Positions 33,937 through 41,540 of a stretch of 64,000 nucleotides of DNA are shown here, in pieces. Source of the stretch: Candidatus Melainabacteria bacterium (GTDB lineage Bacteria > Cyanobacteriota > Vampirovibrionia > 2-02-FULL-35-15). The stretch is from the NCBI GenBank assembly GCA_023250155.1, contig JAHFBG010000005.1, forward strand, positions 1-64,000. Direction: 5' to 3'. The stretch's first letter is position 1. Each line of letters starts with the position of its first letter. The notes under the pieces are model-generated. The model made no database searches. It was given only the letters and a program-made list of their open reading frames with translations, and was not told the DNA's origin. Made by a program: the position numbers and the translations under genes.

Positions 33937-35920
33937 GTTCATCATTCATTTTAGGTAATTCTAATTTCAAAGCTCTTTGATTTGCTCTTTCTCTTATAGC
34001 AAGAACTTTTTCTGTGTCACTCTTTTCAGAACTCCATAGGCAGCTCAAGAAAACACTTGACATAAGCATATGATGATATATTAAATTTTCAATTAATTTA
34101 ATAGTATTAAAACTTGATTCTAAATTAGTTGGGTGTATTGTAAGCTCCTGATAAGGAATAGAATCAAATAACTTATCTAGAAGATATTCATGATACTCAA
34201 TTATTCTTTGCGAATCTTTCTTTAAGCGTTCCGTAATAGTTTTATCGTCATTTTTCATCCAAGATTCTCGCTCTTGCGCATGCTCTCTACCTAGACCCGC
34301 AACAACATGTCTTCTTAACTTATATGAACTAGCACTATCATTCAATACTTTGTACGGTATTAGCTCATAATGCAAATCAATTATATTTTCAGGAGAATTT
34401 TCTTTTAATCTTTCTTCGATTTCCAAAGCAGTGGTTTCTCCTATCATTATTTCATCAGAGCTTGCATAAGAAAATAATACTGGTGCTTTTTTGTTAATTT
34501 TTAATTGCTGAATCAGTTCTTCAATATCAGTTTCAGAAAGCCCTTTAGAGCTTAATTGCTTTTTAATAAAATCTGTTTTATTTCCTTTTATTAAATCTAT
34601 CAAGTTTTTATATTTTTCTTTCTTTTTTAGAGAAACTTCATTATTTAGCACATCAAAGAAATTGTTTATCCCGGTGTCATTATTGTTTTGTGTATAATGC
34701 TTACCTTCTACAAAAAAATATTTCTTATCTACTATTCTTTGTACAATTAAATCTACCTCAAGAGACTTGTCCTTCTTTTTAGCTTTAGCTTTATCCTCAT
34801 CTAGCTTAAGTTTTAAGCCAAAAGAAATTATTTTATAACCCTTATTTGTAAGCTCATCTGCATGATATAATTCGCCAGCTGGTCCTAAATTGTTTTGAAC
34901 ATTATGTTGCTGCTTGCAAAATGATTCTAATAAATCTTCAACAGCTGGAACATCTACAAATTTGCTTATAAGAGGAATTATTGAAGAGTCTAAATTTGGA
35001 TTAAAATATATTCTAAGTAAATTTTTTATGCTTACATGAGCTAATTCATTTTGATAAAATTTATAAATAGCACTTCTAAAATGATGATCAGCTAGTACTT
35101 GCTTTCTTTTACGATCTAATTGCTCTCCTATCTCAGGTATTTGCTTTTCAGAAATATCATCATTCATTAGAATATCTGTAATAATTTGTAATTCAGTTGC
35201 TTTTCTTTCAACTCTATCTAATTGTAATTTCGCATAACTACTTACTTTTTGTTTTGACATAGTAAGAAATGTACTATAGAAATAAACCAATGAATTAAAA
35301 ATAAGATCATAGTATCTCTTATAATCATTTTTTATCTTATTCTCATAAATCAATTTATCTTGATTCTCTATTAACTTACCCATAAAAAATATGGTTGGGA
35401 AAGAAGTGTTCTTTATTTCATCTTCCTTAAATTCAATACTTCGAAGGAGTTGCTGATAAGATTCATAAGTATCTCTTTTATCCACTATTTCCACAAGTTG
35501 ACCAGGTAAAGCTATAGTACCTTGCATTTTCCTTAGAGAGTTTTCCAATTCATCAATCATGCAAATAAAAGATTTATCTAATTGATTTTTATTCTGTTTA
35601 GATTTAATATTATTTATTAGCTCTTCTCTGAAATCAAAAATCCTTGTACAGATTACTGATTGTTTCTCATTTAAAGATTGGATTCTATTGCTTAGTGAAT
35701 TAGCTTTTGTACATTGTGATACAACAAAATTAATCTTGAAACATAAAAGATCTAATGCTTGAATCTTTATAATTTCCAATGCTGTATTTAAATTTTTAGA
35801 CAGCTCGCTATCTTTATCAAGATTATTTATAGGATCAGTTCCTGGATCACAAGAAATAGATCGAATTTCCTTTCTAGTTTTACTATATAAATCTTGCCAA
35901 TTTAGTCCTTGAATTCTCAT
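33923..35920 (-). CDS. Large protein with PD-(D/E)XK nuclease signature
   Basis: 665 aa, no family recognised. About residues 345-410 carry an endonuclease-like core: GPAGELYHADELTNKGYKII (E350), SLEVDLIV (D390) and YFFVEGKHY (E405 and K407), i.e. the E..D..E-x-K arrangement of PD-(D/E)XK nucleases, with beta-strand-like hydrophobic segments. About 330 N-terminal residues are helical and coiled-coil (LDRVERKATELQIITDILMN); the C-terminal 200 are charged and helical. There is no signal peptide. The overall design suggests a structural helical scaffold with an inserted nuclease, as in some defence or mobile-element proteins, but no partner genes such as an ATPase or methyltransferase are adjacent. 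The 3' end overlaps the dehydrogenase by 14 nt. Confidence 0.72.
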   Translation of the reverse strand: MRIQGLNWQDLYSKTRKEIRSISCDPGTDPINNLDKDSELSKNLNTALEIIKIQALDLLCFKINFVVSQCTKANSLSNRIQSLNEKQSVICTRIFDFREELINNIKSKQNKNQLDKSFICMIDELENSLRKMQGTIALPGQLVEIVDKRDTYESYQQLLRSIEFKEDEIKNTSFPTIFFMGKLIENQDKLIYENKIKNDYKRYYDLIFNSLVYFYSTFLTMSKQKVSSYAKLQLDRVERKATELQIITDILMNDDISEKQIPEIGEQLDRKRKQVLADHHFRSAIYKFYQNELAHVSIKNLLRIYFNPNLDSSIIPLISKFVDVPAVEDLLESFCKQQHNVQNNLGPAGELYHADELTNKGYKIISFGLKLKLDEDKAKAKKKDKSLEVDLIVQRIVDKKYFFVEGKHYTQNNNDTGINNFFDVLNNEVSLKKKEKYKNLIDLIKGNKTDFIKKQLSSKGLSETDIEELIQQLKINKKAPVLFSYASSDEIMIGETTALEIEERLKENSPENIIDLHYELIPYKVLNDSASSYKLRRHVVAGLGREHAQERESWMKNDDKTITERLKKDSQRIIEYHEYLLDKLFDSIPYQELTIHPTNLESSFNTIKLIENLIYHHMLMSSVFLSCLWSSEKSDTEKVLAIRERANQRALKLELPKMNDELISS

Positions 35921-36090
35921 AAATATACAGTTAATATGTCGCTTTAATAAAAATACTTTAATGCCGATTAGAAACAGTCTACAGTACCCATTTTCCTCTA
36001 TATCTAAGTTTCACAATTTTTTAATAATGCTCTGATTAGCATTCCTTAACAAGTAAAAAATCAGCCAATCTGAAATAAATTTAATCTAAC

Positions 36091-36107
36091 TGTAACCCAC
36101 GGTTACA
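36091..36107. repeat. Palindrome GTAACC-CAC-GGTTAC, copy 2
   Basis: Exact reverse complement of the 17-bp sequence at 8099-8115. It lies 15 bp before the left end of the GIY-YIG element. Confidence 0.65.
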
Positions 36108-36121
36108 CCCTACATTAAACA

Positions 36122-36190
36122 TGTCATTGCGAGGAAGGACAAAGTATGACCCCCACGCTTCGCTCGGGGCAGGCTCCGCAATCTCCTTCC
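36122..36190. repeat. Left repeat of GIY-YIG element
   Basis: TGTCATTGCGAG at 36122-36133 starts the repeat, then GGAAGGA pairs with TCCTTCC at 36184-36190. The words CATTGCGAGGAAGGAC and GCAATCTCC are those of a palindromic repeat I recall as widespread in several bacterial phyla. GC is far above the local level. It faces an inverted partner at 36533-36572. Confidence 0.75.
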
Positions 36191-36217
36191 AATTCACATA
36201 AATGCTACAATCCTGGC

Positions 36218-36505
36218 ATGGATAAACAATACTATGTTTATATCATGACCAACAAAAACAATAGTGTACTTTATACAGGTATAACAAACAGCTTAAGTAG
36301 AAGGATCTCCGAACATAAAAGAAATTTAAATCCTGGATTTACAAAAAAGTATAATGTTACAAAGTTAATTTATTACGAAGTATTCGAAAATGTTTGTAAT
36401 GCTATAGATAGAGAAAAACAAATTAAAGGTGGCTCAAGAAACGATAAAATAAACCTCGTTAATAACTTTAACAAAAACTGGGAAGATTTATTTAGAAAAA
36501 TCTAG
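36218..36505 (+). CDS. GIY-YIG nuclease family protein
   Basis: 95 aa from the ATG at 36218; the longer frame from 36146 just translates the left repeat. The single-domain GIY-YIG fold is clear: YYVYIMTNKNN, VLYTGITNSLSRRISEHKR with the catalytic Y-x-G and R, NLNPGFTKKYNVTKLIYYE with the family lysine-tyrosine, and IDREKQIKGGSRNDKINLVN. Small UPF0213-type members act on DNA. The gene is bracketed by inverted copies of a palindromic repeat (36122-36190 and 36533-36572), so it appears to travel as a repeat-bounded unit. The right-hand end lies 28-66 nt after the stop. Confidence 0.88.
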   Translation: MDKQYYVYIMTNKNNSVLYTGITNSLSRRISEHKRNLNPGFTKKYNVTKLIYYEVFENVCNAIDREKQIKGGSRNDKINLVNNFNKNWEDLFRKI

Positions 36506-36532
36506 TAATCATACTTGAAACATGAATTCGTT

Positions 36533-36572
36533 TGGGATTGCCACGCCTCATTTCATTCGGCTCGCAATGACA
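36533..36572. repeat. Right repeat of GIY-YIG element
   Basis: GGGATTGCCACGCC up to CTCGCAATGACA at 36561-36572, the exact inverse of the outer 12 bp at 36122-36133. Together the two repeats bound a 451-bp unit carrying only the nuclease gene. Confidence 0.75.
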
Positions 36573-36669
36573 TATACGCATTCACTTTCAACAACTGTCA
36601 CAATTCTTCAATAACTGTTTATAGACCTGATCCTAAGAAATGGGTAAAATATAAAAAGAGGAAATAACC

Positions 36670-36912
36670 ATGACAAGTCTAAAATGCCCTTCTTGTGGAG
36701 AAAATAAATTAGAGTTAAAAAAGATTAGTCACCTTGTTAATGGTGGCAATAACACAGCAATCATTGACTTGAATATTGAAGCTTGTCATAAATGTGGTGA
36801 AATTCTTTTTACAGAAGAACAAGTAAGGCTTATAGAAGAAGTAAAAGAAAAGTTAGAGAAAAATAAGACAGAGAATTTTATCCCTATAGGAAAAAATTTT
36901 AGGGTGGCCTAA
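36670..36912 (+). CDS. YgiT-type zinc-finger protein
   Basis: 80 aa. Two CxxC pairs, CPSCGENKLELKK near the start and ACHKCGEILFTEEQ in the middle, form the YgiT/MqsA-type zinc-binding domain. The end (EKNKTENFIPIGKNFRVA) is polar. In other bacteria this domain is found in antitoxins paired with a small toxin such as MqsR, or in regulators of unknown targets. No toxin-like partner is adjacent; the next gene is convergent. It lacks the helix-turn-helix of full MqsA, so DNA binding is doubtful. The start has GAGGAAATAACC upstream. Confidence 0.75.
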   Translation: MTSLKCPSCGENKLELKKISHLVNGGNNTAIIDLNIEACHKCGEILFTEEQVRLIEEVKEKLEKNKTENFIPIGKNFRVA

Positions 36913-36925
36913 CAAAACGACTCTC

Positions 36926-37186
36926 CTATACCCATCTCTTCCTACACACTGCACAAAAAACTTTTAAATCTTGTTTTTTATAAAACCTAAAGTCAGAATA
37001 GTTTCTGTTTTTTGCTGAGTGTAGTTTTCCATCAGCTAATCCACGTATAAAAATATGAACCTTATCTTTATGGCAAAACTGAAAGTCCTCTGGTAATTGA
37101 AATTCATCGATCGGTACTCGATTAGAATTGTTTTTTCTTTTTAAAACACTTATCCAATTTATTAATGCTTTGAAGTAATTGTACAT
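36926..37186 (-). CDS. Small CxxC protein, hypothetical
   Basis: 86 aa from the ATG at 37186; upstream in-frame codons to 37273 overlap ilvB and are improbable. It has a basic helical N-terminus (MYNYFKALINWISVLKRKNN), then FCHKDKVHIFIRGLADGKLH and the terminal FCAVCRKRWV with two cysteines. The pattern suggests a small zinc-binding protein. Its function is unknown. It converges with the YgiT-type gene and is divergent from ilvB, so a short promoter region (about 56 nt) serves both. Confidence 0.55.
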   Translation of the reverse strand: MYNYFKALINWISVLKRKNNSNRVPIDEFQLPEDFQFCHKDKVHIFIRGLADGKLHSAKNRNYSDFRFYKKQDLKVFCAVCRKRWV

Positions 37187-37242
37187 TTTGAATGTCTTAT
37201 CCCATCTTTTAATAATCCATAGTATTATATTAAGATATAGAA

Positions 37243-39024
37243 ATGGCAACAAAATTAAAAGGTTCACAAGCACTATTACAATGCCTCGTAAAAGAAGGGG
37301 TAAAAACTATATTTGGTTATCCTGGCGGTGCCGTACTTGGTTTATATGATGAGCTCTATAAACAAGATGATTTACAGCATATCTTAGTCAGGCATGAACA
37401 ATGTGCTGGTTTTATGGCAGATAGTTATGCCAGGATCACTGGAAAGCCTGGTGTTGTATTGGCTACAAGTGGTCCTGGTGCTACAAACATAGTGACAAGT
37501 CTCTGCAACTCTCATATGGACTCTATTCCCATCATTGCTCTAACAGGACAAGTTCCTACCACTGGCATAGGAAAAGATTTCTTTCAGGAAGCAGATATTA
37601 CTGGAATTACAATGCCAGTTGTAAAACATAGTTATTTACTGCTTGAAGCTACACAAGTCCCAAAGACAATTAGAAAAGCATTTTTAATTTCAAGTACAGG
37701 AAGACCAGGTCCAGTACTAATTGATCTACCAAAGGATGTTTTAAACTCTACCTTTGAATATACAGAAGGTATGGAAAACAAATTTACACTACCTGGATAC
37801 AAACCTACGACAAAAGGAAACTCAAGACAAATCCACTTTGCATCAAAAGCTATTCTTGAAGCTAAAAAACCTGTTTTATATATTGGTGGTGGCGTTATTT
37901 CTAGTGGAGCATCTCCTGAAATATTAAAGCTTGCTGAAAGCTGTTCACTACCTGTTACACACACTATCATGGGCAAAGGTGCATTCCCAGACAACCATCC
38001 ACTAAATATTGGAATGCTTGGAATGCATGGCACTGTTTATGCTAACTATGCCATCCATGATGCTGATTTATTAATAGCTGTTGGTGTTAGATTTGATGAT
38101 AGAGTAACAGGAAAAATTGAAACCTTTGCACCAGATGCAAGAATCATTCACATTGATGTTGATCCTGCTGAAATTGGAAAAAATAGAAAAATGCAGGATG
38201 TAATAGACATCCCTATTGTAGGAGATGCAAAAAGTGTCTTAGCTGAACTAAATACAAAGTTAGCAGGGAAAAGTGGAGACACCGAAGCCTGGATGAATCA
38301 AATAAAAGAATGGAAAAAACAATATCCTTTAGATCTGCCTAAAGATAAAGAAAACATTTCACCACAACAAATCCTTCTTGCTTTAAACAAATATTTCAAA
38401 GATGCTATTTATACAGTAGATGTTGGTCAGCATCAAATGTGGGCTGCACAATATCTTGAAATAAACAAACCACGCCATTGGTGTAGTTCAAGCGGTCTTG
38501 GCGCAATGGGTTATGGCTTTCCTGCTGCTCTTGGTGCTAAAGCAGCACTTAAAGATATGGGATTAAATACACCTGTCATAGCTATAACAGGTGATGGTGG
38601 CTTCCAAATGAATTTTCAAGAGCTTGGAACCATGGTAGCTCATGATCTACCTGTGATTATTGTTTTATTTAACAACAACAATCTTGGAATGGTACGTCAA
38701 TGGCAAGAGCTTTTTTATGATAAGCATTATAGTTATATTGACTGGGGCAAAGGAAGTCCTGATTATGTAAAGCTTGCTGAGGCTTTTGGAGTAAAAGGTA
38801 TAAAAGCATCAAAACCAGAAGATGTAGAATCCATAATAAAAGATGCTGCAAAAAACCATTCAAATAAGCCTATTTTAATTGAATTCGAATTACAATATGA
38901 AGCAAATGTATGGCCTATTGTCCCACCAGGTGGAAGTAGTCATCAAATGCTAGGAGTAGATTCAGATACACTACCCTCAAATCCTACAAAAAAAGAAGAA
39001 TTAGAAAAAATAATCAAAAGATAA
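37243..39024 (+). CDS. ilvB: Acetolactate synthase, large subunit
   Basis: 593 aa ThDP-dependent enzyme for the first common step of valine, leucine and isoleucine synthesis. N-terminal domain GYPGGAVLGLYDELY and the catalytic glutamate in LVRHEQCAGFMADSYAR. FAD domain with GVISSGASPEILKLAESCSL. Cofactor domain with GLGAMGYGFPAALGAKAAL and the GDGGFQMNFQELGTM metal motif, continuing to NNNNLGMVRQWQELFY. An ilvN small subunit is not next to it. Together with cimA it would route carbon to isoleucine. The start has no obvious ribosome site; an AT-rich promoter-like stretch (TATTATATTAAG) is immediately upstream, so a short leader is likely. Confidence 0.96.
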   Translation: MATKLKGSQALLQCLVKEGVKTIFGYPGGAVLGLYDELYKQDDLQHILVRHEQCAGFMADSYARITGKPGVVLATSGPGATNIVTSLCNSHMDSIPIIALTGQVPTTGIGKDFFQEADITGITMPVVKHSYLLLEATQVPKTIRKAFLISSTGRPGPVLIDLPKDVLNSTFEYTEGMENKFTLPGYKPTTKGNSRQIHFASKAILEAKKPVLYIGGGVISSGASPEILKLAESCSLPVTHTIMGKGAFPDNHPLNIGMLGMHGTVYANYAIHDADLLIAVGVRFDDRVTGKIETFAPDARIIHIDVDPAEIGKNRKMQDVIDIPIVGDAKSVLAELNTKLAGKSGDTEAWMNQIKEWKKQYPLDLPKDKENISPQQILLALNKYFKDAIYTVDVGQHQMWAAQYLEINKPRHWCSSSGLGAMGYGFPAALGAKAALKDMGLNTPVIAITGDGGFQMNFQELGTMVAHDLPVIIVLFNNNNLGMVRQWQELFYDKHYSYIDWGKGSPDYVKLAEAFGVKGIKASKPEDVESIIKDAAKNHSNKPILIEFELQYEANVWPIVPPGGSSHQMLGVDSDTLPSNPTKKEELEKIIKR

Positions 39025-39058
39025 ATAAACATATTGTAATTAAACTTTAAACATATTT

Positions 39059-39077
39059 GGTTTTTAAAGCTTAAACC
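39059..39077. repeat. Short palindrome upstream of orphan gene
   Basis: GGTTT-TTAAAGCTT-AAACC lies after ilvB and 32 nt before the start of the orphan gene. It may be an operator or the ilvB terminator; no T-run follows. Confidence 0.35.
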
Positions 39078-39108
39078 ACTAGAATGATTCACAAGGAATT
39101 ATTCAGCA

Positions 39109-40095
39109 ATGTCGCTAGCAGTAGATGGGTCACACCCATATTCTATAAGTCAATCTTTTCAACCAAGAAAAGATAACTTTTCTTTACCTAAAAATACTAC
39201 TCTTATTGAAACTATAACAAGTTCAAAAACTAAAAAATTTTTAAATTATTTTGCAAATGGTAGTTCATCTGTTTCTAGTCTTATAACTTTTTTAAATGGC
39301 AACTTTAAGTGGTTTGACTCTATACAAGAAAAACTAGAATCTCTAAGTGAAGTAGTGTCAAAAACTGCACTTACAACAATTGGTTTTGTAGGTTCTGTTG
39401 ATTTATGGCAAAAGAAAAATCCTGTTACATTTTTAGGCTATGCACTGCTTGTTCCTATCTCACTACTTTCCAAAGGATACGATTCCTGGGTAGCAAGAGG
39501 ATTTTCATATGGGGCTTGTAATGCTGTAGTAGTCATTGATAGACGAGAAGTAGTAGATGACAGTGGTGAACCTATTTTAGACAAAAATGGAAAGGTTCAA
39601 ACATTAAGTGGTGACTTTAGTGATAAGGGATGGTGGAATGGTTTCACTACTACTTTTAAAGAGTGTGGAAAAATGCTAAAAGAGCTTTATAAAAAGCCTT
39701 CTAGAATTTCAAATTTCTCACATGCTACCCTTGTAGCATCTTTATTCCAAATGCTTGGACCTATACCAGGATTGTTTGGATATAAAACTATTGAAGCCAC
39801 TATACGAGATGTCTCATCAGCACTTGGTGACACTGCTTTACTCCTTGATAAAGATTCTAAAAATCAAGATACATCTACACAAAAACAAAATAAATTGCAA
39901 AGTCTAATAAATTTAAAATCACCGATTGTTCAGTCCAGCCTGCTTTGGATTTGTACTTCTGTTATTGATCTGCTAAAACGTTTTGATTTCATTTCAAACA
40001 ATATTAACAACCTCACTGAGCTTTCAAGTTTCTTTGATAGAACAGCCAGTATACGATTTACTCAGGGTGTTTTGGATATTAAAAAGTCTCATTGA
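39109..40095 (+). CDS. Orphan paralogue pair, member 1
   Basis: 328 aa. Not a known family. It is homologous over most of its length to the next gene: KKNPVTFLGYALLVPISLLSK vs KKNLIPLLGFALEVPIAIFSE, GWWNGFTTTFKECG vs GFMDSITTGLKEAG, and NNLTELSSFFDRTASI vs KNLTQLSFFFDRAAAI. The first 30 residues are Ser/Pro/Asn-rich and probably disordered. There are several hydrophobic helices (e.g. TFLGYALLVPISLLS, LVASLFQMLGPIPGLFG), so it is likely membrane-associated, but there is no signal peptide. The ATG follows CACAAGGAATTATTCAGC. A secreted or membrane effector is imaginable but unproven. Confidence 0.75.
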   Translation: MSLAVDGSHPYSISQSFQPRKDNFSLPKNTTLIETITSSKTKKFLNYFANGSSSVSSLITFLNGNFKWFDSIQEKLESLSEVVSKTALTTIGFVGSVDLWQKKNPVTFLGYALLVPISLLSKGYDSWVARGFSYGACNAVVVIDRREVVDDSGEPILDKNGKVQTLSGDFSDKGWWNGFTTTFKECGKMLKELYKKPSRISNFSHATLVASLFQMLGPIPGLFGYKTIEATIRDVSSALGDTALLLDKDSKNQDTSTQKQNKLQSLINLKSPIVQSSLLWICTSVIDLLKRFDFISNNINNLTELSSFFDRTASIRFTQGVLDIKKSH

Positions 40096-40108
40096 TTTGA
40101 CAGGTGCT

Positions 40109-40122
40109 TTAACCTAGGTTAA
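40109..40122. promoter_or_regulatory. TTAACCTAGGTTAA palindrome
   Basis: Perfect 14-bp palindrome 14 nt after the first paralogue's stop, followed by an AAGCCTT/AAGGCTT inverted repeat around 40138-40170. The half-site TTAACC recurs upstream of other orphan genes. Confidence 0.45.
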
Positions 40123-40367
40123 GAAGACTGTTTAAAAAGCCTTATTATTACAAAAGGTTAAAAGGCTTACTTGGCTAAATAGCTCTTAAAATCAATGTTT
40201 TATTATTATTTAACAATGTACAGTTTCTTTTTAGTGATCCGTAATAATAAAATTAAAGTAACATATTAATTTTTCTCCATTGGATTTAGTATTAATTTAA
40301 TTATAATTAATGCTAATTCATTGAAGAAGAATATTATTATTAAAATTTATTTTTAAGGAAATTTTTA

Positions 40368-41348
40368 ATGATCAATTCTATAAGTATACCTCTACAAAAC
40401 ACTACCAATTTACCTGTAGCTTGTATACAAGAGCCACAAGAAGAACCTAATATCTTAAAAAAGACTCATAGTTTGTTGATGGAAAATAAGGGAGCTATAA
40501 ATATTGCTTCTAATGCTCTTGGGCTTTCTACTAATTTACTTGCTTTTGTAGAAGGTAATCTAGGCTTGTTTGGATTTGATGTTGAAAGATTTGAAAAAGT
40601 AAGTACTTTTTTTGCAAAGTTTGCAACTGCAGCACAAGGAGTTCTTGGAACAGCAGACACTTGGTCTAAAAAAAATCTGATTCCACTTTTAGGATTTGCA
40701 CTTGAAGTACCAATTGCAATTTTTAGTGAAGGGCATAACTTATGGCTTGGCAGAGGGCTTTCACAAGGTATAGGACAATTTCAAGGTGTATTTGATCGTA
40801 TTTTAGTAAAAGATGAGAACAATAAACCAATAGTCAAAAATGAGTTTGGTGATTATAAAACACTAAGTGATCAGTTTATAGAAAAAGGCTTTATGGATTC
40901 TATAACAACTGGTTTAAAAGAAGCTGGTAACCTATTTAAAAATCTAATTACTAAACCCAAAGAATGTATTGATTTTGCACACATGACATTTTTATGTACC
41001 TTCATGCAGGTAGGAGGAGCACTATTAGCATTTGCTGGGATGGACAAGCTAGGCGCTGGTATCAGAGATTTTGGTGGCGGTGCAGTTGATGTTGCATTTA
41101 TGTTAGATAAAAAAGATAAGTACAGAGATCAAACGATTGCAGCAAAAAATCCAATCAAACCAAAAGATGTATCTTATGTGCCTGCTGGATCTGTCTGGAT
41201 AGGATCTGCTATTGTAGATTTCTTAAAACGATTTGAGTTCTTTGATAGCAGATTTAAAAACCTTACTCAATTATCATTTTTCTTCGATCGTGCCGCAGCT
41301 ATATTTTATTCCATGGCAAACTTTGCTACTGGAAAAAGTGGGCATTGA
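40368..41348 (+). CDS. Orphan paralogue pair, member 2
   Basis: 326 aa, tandem copy of the preceding orphan gene. Shared elements include AQGVLGTADTWSKKNLIPLL and a similar beta-rich insertion (VKDENNKPIVKNEFGDYKTL, compared with VDDSGEPILDKNGKVQTL). It has slightly more hydrophobic helices (SNALGLSTNLLAFVEGNLG, MQVGGALLAFAG). Its ribosome site is AAGGAAATTTTTA. About 35-40% identity by eye indicates an old duplication followed by divergence. Both copies stay in frame and full length, which argues for selection. The function is unknown. Confidence 0.75.
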   Translation: MINSISIPLQNTTNLPVACIQEPQEEPNILKKTHSLLMENKGAINIASNALGLSTNLLAFVEGNLGLFGFDVERFEKVSTFFAKFATAAQGVLGTADTWSKKNLIPLLGFALEVPIAIFSEGHNLWLGRGLSQGIGQFQGVFDRILVKDENNKPIVKNEFGDYKTLSDQFIEKGFMDSITTGLKEAGNLFKNLITKPKECIDFAHMTFLCTFMQVGGALLAFAGMDKLGAGIRDFGGGAVDVAFMLDKKDKYRDQTIAAKNPIKPKDVSYVPAGSVWIGSAIVDFLKRFEFFDSRFKNLTQLSFFFDRAAAIFYSMANFATGKSGH

Positions 41349-41368
41349 TTATTATGGTAATTATATTC

Positions 41369-41476
41369 ATCTGGTTTTATACAAGCAATAGCCCTTATTT
41401 GCTCCAGGCGACCATTAACTAACGTTAACGGTTCCCGCCTGTCGTGCATAATGGGCTATTGCTTTTCGAACCAGAT
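41369..41476. repeat. 108-bp nested palindrome
   Basis: ATCTGGTT/AACCAGAT at the ends, AAGCAATAGCCC/GGGCTATTGCTT inside, and AGGCG/CGCCT in the middle, so almost the whole stretch folds into one hairpin. It lies between the orphan pair and polA. The inner 12-bp stem followed by TTTTC could act as a terminator, but the size and extra outer stem are those of a REP or MITE-like element. Confidence 0.7.
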
Positions 41477-41540
41477 AATATGTAGTAAGTATTTTATTAT
41501 TTACTCATTAAATTCTTAGTAACAATCTATAATAGACTCT

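Noticed and set aside
36146..36217. N-terminal extension of the GIY-YIG protein
   Set aside because: It is the translation of the left repeat; the ATG at 36218 fits the family start.
33923..37186. Complete restriction-modification or toxin-antitoxin system
   Set aside because: No methyltransferase, ATPase or recognisable toxin accompanies the nuclease-like protein or the YgiT-type protein.
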